Assembly (NCBI GenBank): GCA_036768485.1
Contig: JAVLUZ010000227.1
Coordinates: forward strand, 186,001-250,000
From: Mermis nigrescens
Taxonomy: Eukaryota > Nematoda > Enoplea > Mermithida > Mermithidae
Length of the DNA: 64,000 nt
Direction of reading: 5' to 3'
The notes under the pieces are model-generated. The model made no database searches and was not told the DNA's origin. It saw only the letters and a program-made list of their open reading frames with translations. The position numbers and the translations under genes were made by a program. This document shows positions 44,001 through 55,500 of the stretch, piece after piece (position 1 is the first letter of the stretch; every line of letters starts with the position of its first letter).

Positions 44001-47000
44001 AGAAAAATTGGCGCCAAAATGGGTAAAAGCAGGGAACTGAATTCTGTCGCTTCCATTTTGTCACCTATGTACAGTAAGATTGGCAAAATAAATGGTATGA
44101 TTTCCGTGGTTTTGAGTTCTTCGGCTACGAAATGTAATATTTTCTTCGTAAGCATTTTCTGAAAAACATTGCACTGCACTTCAGGGGGTATGTAATGTAT
44201 GTACGCATGACATACCAGAACTTTTGAAAAGCATACTTCTCAGGCCACTTTTGAGCCAAAATCTATTGTTAGTGAAATCTTGAAAAAGCGACAAACGATG
44301 TCTACAGTATAATTTTATTGTTACATATAATTTTTGACATTAGACTGTCCATTTCATATATTCAGACACTTTCATTCAACAATAAATGGTCCAGGTCCAT
44401 CGTCCTCATTGTTTTCTGTTTTCGTGCAAACTTAATCACGTACAAATTAAGAAATCATGAAGAGCGAAGTAAAATAATTATTTAGAAGCAATATTAAGAG
44501 CAAAGCAAAAAAAGAATTAATTTAAAAAATCAAACTGAATTACGAAGAGTATATAAAGAACAACGAATCAAGTATAAATTCGCAAAATTATTTCTAAATG
44601 CTTTTACCGGTTATCCGTAGCTAAGTGCGTGGGGGAGGGGGAATTAAAAACACAAAAATATTTGAACATTAGTTAACACAAGCAACACCAGCTCGTTACT
44701 TTAACGTCATTTTCGCATAATTACATAGCAGTTGAAATGCGAATTCCCCCTCCCAAATTTTCAAGAAACATTATTGAGAAAGACTAGAAACAGTCGTTAG
44801 CACACACGATCTATTGGAATTCGGAGGGTTTTAACTCCCCCCAGAAATTTTTTCAACTCTCTTTAATTCAGAATTTTCCTAGAATTTTCAAAAAAATTCT
44901 TAGAAAAGCTGCTATTTTATGCGTTTTTCGCTATCTTTTTGCTCAAAACTGTCAAATTTTCGGCAAAAATTTTTTGTCTACATTTTGTTCAATTTAGTCA
45001 AATTTTTCTGATATTGTTCGAAAATTTTTCATGTTTTTACGCCCTGGAAAGACAGAGCATTCTCAGAAACGCCAAAGAATGATGTTTTTGACGCGTGATT
45101 ACCGTTTTTGAGCCCAGAAAGGCATTTTAAAATTTCATTCCCCATAATTCGCATGCTGCGTATGTCTAATCGTTAGCCGTATTAGAGTTTGTTAAGGACA
45201 GCATAACAAAACTTTTCATATACCTCTCCCGATAAAGCTCGGTTCACCCCTACCAGAACTTTTAACCGAAAGTACGTATGAAATCTAGCAAATCGAAATC
45301 TGAAATGCAAGGCATGAAAAGGTGTTTACATTAGAAAATTTATCCAATTTCGCACATAAATTCTTGAGAAATTGACACTTGCGCGGCCCATCAAGTTGAC
45401 ACATTGATTCTAAGTCGTGGAGAAGCGCAATGTTTTCGTCTGATAAATAAGCTATCTAAAAATAGAGCTATAATTGAATAATGAAACGGATTCCATAGTA
45501 CTTTTAATTTCAATAAAAAAATGTCTTTCCTGCTCTGCCAAATATGTGCATACATAAAACGGCTCGAAATTTAGGGTGAAGGTCCCACCCATTCTAGGGT
45601 GGGGATAGATGACCTTCAATTTTTGGCCAAAAATATCTAAAAATGGCTAAAAAAACGCAACTTTCCCCGAAAATGGGGAGAACACAAAAATTTTCTGGCT
45701 CCAGAAGAGATGTGGGGACGACAAACTTTGGGCGAGGAATCCCTTTATCCCATAATAGCATGGCTTGCCTTTGTTATCTGAAATGCGTCTGGTCTTAAGT
45801 CAGGCGTCGTATGCAATATTAATTTCAAGTCTTCACGCAAATTCTCTGGAATTTTCGCAAATAGCGAGGCTGGCAATGACTTTAGCTTAAATAAAAGCAC
45901 AATAGCACAATACATGCGACGCGTCAGCGTAAAACAGTCTAAATTCCTCAACAAGTTCTGATTCAATTAGAGTTTTATCTAACTCTATTTTACTTCAATT
46001 CTTCAATCATTTAAACTTCATTTTTAAATGACTGACGAATTTTCTAGATTATTCCAGTGATGATGGCCAGATATGCACAGCATGAGAATTCAGGGGAGGG
46101 GCGGATAGAAGGGAAGGCGTGCAATTTTGAAGTGCCTTTTTGGACATAAAAATGGTGGATAAACGCGTCAAAAACAATCATTTTTCGGCGTTTCTGACGA
46201 TGTCATATCTTTCCAGGGCGTAAAAACAAGAAATTAAAAGAAATATCAGAAAACTTATGAAATAAAATATTATCAAAAAAATGAGTTTATGACGCGAAGT
46301 GCCAAAAATTGGACATTTTTGAGCAAGCATTTAGCGAAGAACGCTTAGAACAGCACCTTTTTTACAAATTTTTGAAATTTTTTTCAAAATTGCGAATTCT
46401 GGGAAGGAGCAATTTCAGATAAGATGGGATGTGAGTGAAAAATGTTCAGCAGAAGGTGAAACCCGCCTCCCCTCAGATCGTGTATAGTGATGACACACTG
46501 CACTCTGCGCAACATTCCAGTAAGTTTTGCTTATTCAAAGGCATCGATTAATCGTGTAATTGTGTTAATTATGTCCAGAACTAGCTGCCTTACGCCAATA
46601 TTTTTTGTCAGCAACCGACTGGTGCACTCACCAATGCCCAATTGTTGGACCACTAAAAGAATTTTAACCATACAAAAACTTGAAAGAAGACGTTCAAAAG
46701 GGTTTTCACACCACCAATTCTTTCATACCCCGAAATTTTTTCACCCCTAAATTTTTGATTTCTCCCAAAATCGTAAAAAGGTGATGTTTTAAGCGTTTCT
46801 AGCGATCAATTTACTCTGATTTTTAAAAATATTCAACGGAGTTTTTAAATTTTTATCTTTTATGAAGAAACAGAAGAAAATGCATAATCAGAAAAGCCTA
46901 AAAGTGCTGCTTTTGACGCATATCTATCATAGGTGTGCAAGGTCAAACTTTCAGGGAGGGGGTGAAAATCAAAAAATTTGAGTATGACTAACTGCTCTGT

Positions 47001-50000
47001 TAAAAAAGATTCTTCAGCTAAAAAACAATTTTATTGCTTTAAAGTCATCGTTTTCAAGCATTTGTGGCGAATATATAGCCTTTCTGAACTACACAAATAC
47101 AGATAACTAAAAATAGCCATTTAGCCCTTTTTGAAGTCAGGAAAATAGCTATAAATCCTTTTGAAAGTCATAAATACAACTATGTAGTATTTGTGGATTC
47201 CCTCGGTATGTTTCTGAGTTCAAAAAAGTCCGTATAGCTAGTTTTCTGAGGTCAAGAAAAGGCTACATACAATAAGAATGTCTTTCTAACCGAAATGGCT
47301 ATATAGCTGTCAGTTTTTTAAACTTCAGGGGAAGTAATACCCCCTTGTGGTTTCATACCCAAATCCCAAGCTTTGCACGTACATATATGTACATGGTTTC
47401 AACACAAGATTACATATGCAAAAGAATGAATGGGAAAGACCACTGAATAACCCAAATAATAAATATTCAAGTTTCTTTTTAAGTACAGCCGAATAAAAGC
47501 ACTACGCAAATAGAATAGACACGTATTGAACCTAGGAGAAAAAATGTACAGTTGTCGAACAAAAAATTAAAATTATAACAAAAACTAAACATACATATAC
47601 ACTCGTCATATAATCCTACTAAAGTAGAAAGTCGTTTTTCGATTCGTACCTTAATGGTATTGTTCCTATAATTTTCAATGCTATTTTTGCATTCAAATAA
47701 CGGTCGCCCATTATTGAAGATGGAATATATCACAATACCCAAAGAAAAAATATCAGAATATGCATCGCAGCGGCCAACAGTAAAATATTCCGGAGCAAAG
47801 TAATTCAAAGGCGGTTGCGCGTACGGAGGTAATAATGGATTATATTCTATTAGCGGATAAGATGGCTGAAATATAAAAATCAAATAATATGGGAGAATTA
47901 TGTACGTAAGAATTAAGAAGAAACCCTTAACATTGTTAGTTTTCGATACAATAAGAAACAACAGAAAAAACCGAAATTAAGGTGCGCTTGTAAAACAGAT
48001 TTTGAAAAAAGCAAAGAGATATCGTTTAAATTACCAATATTTGAGGAACTCTGTCAGATGTTCATAAAAGTGAAATACTACAGAAATACTAGTGTGCAAG
48101 AATACAGAAACCTAATTTATGATTATAGTACAATCAGCAGTGTTTCTTTGTTGCACAAGCCATTTTGTACATGTACAAAGATGCCCTGAAAGTTTTTGTA
48201 CGATAGAATATACGCATAAATGTAAGAGGGGGATGGGGGATCTCCCACCCGATGTTGGTCGTCCCTCCATCCACCGAAGCCAGAAAAGTTTTGACCCCCT
48301 CCCCGATTATTGGAAAAAATTGAATTTTTTGGTCATGTTTACGTGTTTTTGGCCGCTTTTGGCCAAAATTGGAGTTCATTTACCCCGCCCCTAAATTAGC
48401 CGGGGACTTATCGCCTAAAATTTTGAGGCATTAAATGTATGGTATATAAGGTATATTGGTAAATGTACCCATCTTTTTGACTGAATACAAAACGCGATTT
48501 TGTCTAAATGCGTTTATTGATCCTAAATTATATTTGTAATATATTCCGGTGCGAAGCGCCGAAATTTTTACGATTTTTCAGCTCCGGATAAACTCAAACT
48601 ACATATACTCAAAAACATATGTGCACAAGGTCAGGGTCGGCAGGGGAAAGGGAATAAAATATTAGAAATTCAAAAGAATAAATTTGACGTTCACGAATCT
48701 TTTTGTTTAAACGACCAAAATGGTCAAAATAGCCTATAAAACGTCTTTTCGTAGTAACTTCGCATTTAAACACAAGTTAAGTTCATTTTGACTGCATTAT
48801 ATCACTTTTAACACTACAAAATACAGAAACTAATCAATTTTTGGCGCAATTTGGGCAAAAAGTACATACAATTTTTGACATTTTTACTGCTTTTGACCTC
48901 AAAAATGATGCAAAAACGTTCCGTCAGCTCAAAATCGCCGGATAATACCTGTCTGGCTGACACTTCAGCCAGGAGTAATACCCCCCTCCTCACCTTCCTA
49001 TGTGCACGTATGCTCAGAAAGCCGAAATAAATTGTAGAAATAATACTCTTGTTGCCACATGCCAACAGAATTAGGCAATAGCCGCCAATGCGCTTACGAA
49101 TATAATGTCAAATTAGAATAAATAAGCTGATTTCAATTTGAAACAGCAGAAAAGAGTTTAAGTTGTCATTTGTCACATAGTTCTTATTTCCTGTGAACAA
49201 GCAAGAAATTAAAAAGCTGACGAGATAGGTGCAAAATATAGTTTACGTTGTACAAAATTTGATCAAGAAGCGTTTAAATTATGCGCTTCGAAGCTAAATC
49301 AAAATTCCTATACTATTGCCCTGAAAAATCTTTGTACATTGTACAAAGATCGCTCCAAAAACCTTTGCAGAGCCTCAAAATCTTTGTCCCGTACAAAAAA
49401 CAGTGATCGACAGCCATGTCATTTCAACAAACCATGTTAAATACATCGCGAAGCAGATGTCAAGGTCCTTATTGTACCCATCTTAATTCTTCATCGAGAC
49501 TTTTTGAGAACACCGCAAACATTTTGTATTTAAAAATTATTCGTTCTATTCACAATCCGCAAAAGTCCAACTTTTCAATAGACAAATAGATGATCATCCG
49601 TCACTAATAGTCGATACTTTGTATGTATTGAACACGCATAAACGTGTTGTTTACGATAAGTAAGCTAGGAAGAACGCTTTATCGAATAGCGAACCACTTT
49701 AAGAGTTACTTTTTAAAAAATTATGCAAGTGGTAGAACAAAACTTTTTCCTTTTCATCCCTTTGATTGAGGTGAAAGATATGGAAAAAAACAAAAAAACG
49801 AAGAAAACACATTGTGAAGCATATTTACTTATGTTAAGGGAGGACTATTATCGATTGGGGCCTATGAAATTGCTTATCCGCACGACTAAGTAAAATTAGG
49901 TCGAGCAATAGAGACATTTTTAGAAGCGTAAATGCCATTTAACAATGCTCATCATATGTGACACGCTTTAAACAAGGATAAGCAAAACTTGAAAGGATTT

Positions 50001-52476
50001 TTGGAACACACATATTATGAAGAACCATCGCTATGTACAGAAATGAGAGCGTCAAGCTTCATTTCTGTTGGCCAAAAATATTTGGCGAGATAAAGAATGT
50101 ATATGTAATTTGCAATGATTTTTGGCCGTCAGTGGTCATAATTTCTCAAATTCCGGCGCTTCGCGCTGTATAATCCTATTGATGAAATTGATTTACATAC
50201 TTGCTTGGCGACCTAGAAGCTATTTTTGCTCATTGACTATATTTTAAAACAATTTCAAGTGCAGAAACAGCTATTTCAGCATATATTTATTCTATTTTCT
50301 TGCATAATTTTTTAGTATTTTCGACGTTCCAAGTCAAATGCTGCAAATAAGCAAATCGGGCAGTAAATAAAGCTTCTGAACTTCTTTTCACCTGAATTTC
50401 TCAAATTTTCCGGCGCTTCGCGCCGCATTTCCGCTGATATTGAAGAAATTTAATGATTGTTAACACATAATTGTCGAAAATTTCAAAATTATACAAAAAA
50501 ATGTTGCCTCAAAAATGATTTTAAATAAAAGTAGACAACGTAAAACGCCAAAACGCTATTTCGCACGTGGAGCGTAAATTTTCGGACCTGTTTTTAGCTG
50601 TTTTATGAAAAGTTGGAGGTACCGCCATCTCCCCCTTAGGAAATTCCTAGATCTGCCACTGGCTGCATGCAACTGTTTACGAAAATACCATAAATATGCA
50701 ATTACCAATTGATCAGTTATGGAAGCAGATGTGCAAAAGTCAAAGCCAGCTAATTTCCAACATAACGAGTCCGTTATGACGATGGATTCTGGACATATGT
50801 TTCTGTGCAATATTCTGGCGTCGACGTGAAGAAATTTCAATGCATCGCTGAGCTAATTAAATGAACCAAAGATGTTTATGATGGCAAAACAAGCTAAGTC
50901 ACATGTTTGGGCAAAAATCTAATGTGTTTTGTGTCATAATATATATAATTTAATCAAATATGTATAATTAAGCACAACCCAGTTTACATTCAGCTTAGCA
51001 TAGGATTTGTATATTGCAATGCTATTAGACATAAGGAATGACCATTGGCGCCCTCAACATACTGCTTTATATAGTTCTTGAGTTTAATCAAGCATTACGC
51101 ATCAAAGCTTATCAGTCTTATGACGTATCTAATGAAGCAAGAGCGTGATAAACAAATCTAAGTATGTATAACTAACAAAGAAAAATCCTCCGATGGAACA
51201 AAAAAGACGAATATGCTTGAAATTGTGGATTATTAAAGATGTATAAGTAGAGGACTAAGAAAAAGCTACCTATGTATACGCCTAATAATGGAACTTCTCA
51301 ACCAATATAAATAGCTCATCATACGATTGCTTCAACAACCTATGTACATAGTTCCAAAAAACCATGAAGTCAAAGGTGCGAGTTATGACCTGACAAGCAC
51401 GCGGGGAGAGAAAATATGAACTTTCGGGAAAAAAGAGGCAAAACGAAGTTAAAAATGGATGAAAATATAAAATTTTCTTCACAGCCTAAAAAGGGTCAAA
51501 AAATTCGATTTTTTCTGAAAATCAGGAGTCAAAAATTTTTCGGCTTTGGGGAGATGTGGGGGGACGTCCGACTGTGGGTGGGAGATCCCCCACCCCCTCT
51601 ACATGTATGCCCCTCCCCAAATCAGCCATGCTGTGCATCGATGGTCGTCACTATATATATTTGAGATGCACAGTATGAACGTCCTGGGAGCAGTCAAACT
51701 GAAAGTTCATTGAGTCAAAATGCACTGAAAAACTGGTTACATGCCGAAATCGCATGAAAACTTCATTAATTCACAGTTCCTAGTCAATTTAAGATGCTCT
51801 CCAGAAAATTTCTGATTTTTATATATTGCTTTGTCTTGATGTAGTATTTAACCCAAAAAATGTTTCACGTTCTAAGGGTCTAAACACCTGCAACCTATGT
51901 GAATATCAGGTTGTCACATAGGAAGAAAATTAAGTCAACGAATTGTTGAGATATGTAAGTATGAACTATAAAATACTGAATGAAAAATATGTGCATTTAT
52001 TCCACTATCCAAAAATGACCTCAATTCGTACGTGAGAATGGGAAGGGCTGAGAGGAGGGGCATCACTCCCCTGAGCTTTAAAAAAATTTATATCGTCATT
52101 TCGGCCGAAAAAACATTGCTACATATGTAGCCTTTTTAGGCTCAGAAAATTAGCCATACAGCCTATTTTGACTCACAAAGAGCGAGTTCAGAAATGCTAA
52201 ATAGTTGTTTTTTGTTTCAAAATGATTTATAGCTATTTTCCGGGCGTCAAAAAGGGCTAAATAGCCATTTTTCGTCCAAAAATGCGATATAGCTAATAGC
52301 TATGTTTACGAGTCGAAATATATTTGCCACAAATACTTGAAAACAATGGTTATAAACCGATAGCGTACTTAATTCGCTGTAGAATCGTTTTTTACAAAGC
52401 ACTTAGCTATCTTCATATATTTGATTTTACCCCTCTCTAAAAGTATGACCTTGCGCACCTATGCCTCAATCGACTG

Positions 52477-52529
<53 letters not shown>

Positions 52530-55500
52530 CAAAGAGGCCGTGCTTGATTTCCACTTGTTCTAGGACATATTCATTAAGATGCGAGGACGATTCGATAGGT
52601 AAATTGTCTGTAAGACCGATGACATTAGCCAAACTAGAGAAAACCGGTTCTGTACAGAATGCAATGCAGTCCCTGAAAAAAGTAGCAACGTTATGAGCAA
52701 GAGGGGAAACATAAATCGAGATATTGATTAAAAACTTCATCGTTTAGTGACAAACGTTAAATGAAGTGAAAAACGGGTAAAATCATATTTAATATATTTT
52801 CTACCACCAACCAGACATCGGTACCTTGAAACAAATTTCTAAAATGGCTCTTCTCGACTTAAAACGCTAAATGCGTGTCGAAAACAGCACTTTTTGACCT
52901 TTCCGACGACGTCTCATCATATGACTAAAGCTTTTATCAGACAAACTATAAAATTCCGCGCGGGGGTTAGCAGCATTTTACAAGAGGTTAATTTTGCAAC
53001 CATTCTACAGGAAATCAAAGCGCAAAAATCAATAACAAAACGCCCCCAATTCCTTACTCTTATTAACTATATGATACATGGAATCAGTACGTGGCCTCAT
53101 TTTGAACGATTCTGACACGATTTCGATTGTCGAAAAATCATAAATGACGATTCTAATTCTGATGCCGATTAATTATATGTCGTGATCAACGATTCCGATT
53201 TCGATTCCATGAAAAATGACCGATTCCAGACAATTCCGATTCAGATTAATCGGAATATCCCTTGAATGTAAATATACTGACCCGTAGCCAGGGGGTGGGG
53301 GCAGTTGCTCAACCTGAAATGAACTTTTATTTTTATTTTTCACGAGGTTATCCGAAAGATGAAAAGTTTTTTTCCAAAGCATTGTTAAATAACAATTTTT
53401 ACGTCGTTTTTGGTACAAAAGCAGTGATAAAATCGAAATTTTTCTTTTAAATTATTTAGAAAGTATGTAAAGAGCCTAATTGAGTCCAATTTATGAAAAA
53501 GTCAAAACTTCCCATTTGATGAATTTCTACATATCTAATCCTTAAAGTGATATAACGCAGTCCACATAGGCAAAATTTGATTTTAAAAAACGCAGCTCTA
53601 TCGCAAAAGGTGTGATATACAGGCTAGTTTCGATCGTTTTTGTCTTTTGAGTTTTGACTAGCAGACACTAAATGTTTTATTAATTTCACATTATTTTACG
53701 GTTTTGTTCATTGCCCAAAACAATCCAGCTACAGGTCTGTATATATATTTCTATATTTCATACAAAAGCAAAACTGATATGTAGGTATATGTATGTATGC
53801 ACTTTTTATTTTTACTCTTTATTAGATAGAACCATGTTCGTTTTATAAAGGAGAGCATTACAATTAAGCGTTTCTATAAATTTCACCTTGATTCTTCAAG
53901 GGCGTGTTCCACTTGTAACAGCTTCGGATGTCGAAGTCTGGTTAGTCTAGATACACCAGCTTTCAAACTGTCTAGCAAAGAGTCACGATCTACTTTAGAA
54001 CATATCATGTCTAAAGCTTTCTTTTCGAAGATCCAAACGGAAACTTCCTGAATCATTAATTAAACGTTTAATCTCAACTAAATTATAGTGTTTTCCTCTG
54101 TAAAAAACCACTTTTTTGTTTTCTGCATGTAATGTACTGTACAACCACCCAATCTATAAAATTATATAATCAAAACAATCTCCCGCTAGAGCCCCATATT
54201 GTGCCGCTTACTTGATTTCACTAATTTCTTTCGTCTTAGAGAAAAACTCAATCAAAATCAAAACTAAAAAAGCACATAATCCAAATGGGAACTAAAAACC
54301 AAGTAACCTAAAAAAACCAGCACCAAAAACCATATGTTGCATGCATTAGTTTGCAGCGGAAATATGTTTATTGAACTTACATGAGCACATTGTTAAAAAA
54401 TTTCACTTTTTACCGATGTTTTCCTTTCTTACATCAAATTTATAAAAAAATCGATAATTTTGCCTACACAAGTTTAGCGTCGGCAGAGTAGGGGCTGAAA
54501 TCCCAGAAATCCAAAACATTATATTTAATGCTCACCATTTTTTGCTGTTTTAACGATAAAAAAGGCAAAATAGCCTATAAAACATTTTTCGTGGTAAACT
54601 CGCATCTTAAAAACATTTTTAGTCCATTTTGACTGCATTATATCACTTTTAACACTAAAAAATGCAAAAATTTATTAATTTTGGGCGATTTTTTGAGTAA
54701 AAAGTACTTAAAAGTATCAACTGCTTTTGACCTCAAAAATGATGAAAAAACGTTTTATCAGCTAAAAGCGCAGGAAAGTACCTGTTCGGCTGACCCTTCA
54801 GGGGGGGAATAATACCCCCTCACCCCGTGCATGTATGGATGGTAGCTAAATTTTTTTGAGAACAGCCTGCACAGGTGGTCTAACGTGACAACTTAAATGA
54901 TTCCTACAAATATGATAACGGATAGAATTACCGACTCTTAAAAATGCATGAAAATGCGCAAAAAAGAGTGATTTTTCGGAACTTTTAGATTAGTTCATAT
55001 CTCAAGTTTCTTTGTGATCAAAAAAGAAAATGAGGCCTCAGTTGTGATCGACATGGTATAGTTCTTTCAGCAGTATAATATCATCGGCCATCTCCTATTG
55101 CTTACTGAGAAAAAGAGTAGGTTTTTTATTTCCAAAATCCACTGGGTTTTTTAGAGGGCACTACAAGTCTACAAGTAAAAAATCAATCAAATTTGAAGAA
55201 TTGGAACAGGATTTAAAAATTTGTCAACATGCGAGAAAACGATGTTTCGAAAATATTATCACCTTAAAGACTGCCCGATGCAGCAGCTCGTACACAGGTT
55301 TTGTGCAAGTTAATGACAAAATCATTAACTGACTAGAAAAATGATAGTCTTTTAATTTGATCATTAATCTGAGCCACTTTTGGTACTTATTATAAATACT
55401 TCAATGCTACAGCAATGTATTCAAATCAATTAGGTACTATTAAATTTTGATCTAATAAATTCAATTATTCTTATTCATTTTGTCCCGCTTCTCGCTGAGT

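Noticed and set aside
52459..52527. IYIYIYIY peptide at the end of the SCYL2 exon 3 frame
   Set aside because: It is translation of the (TA)n tract beyond the splice donor.
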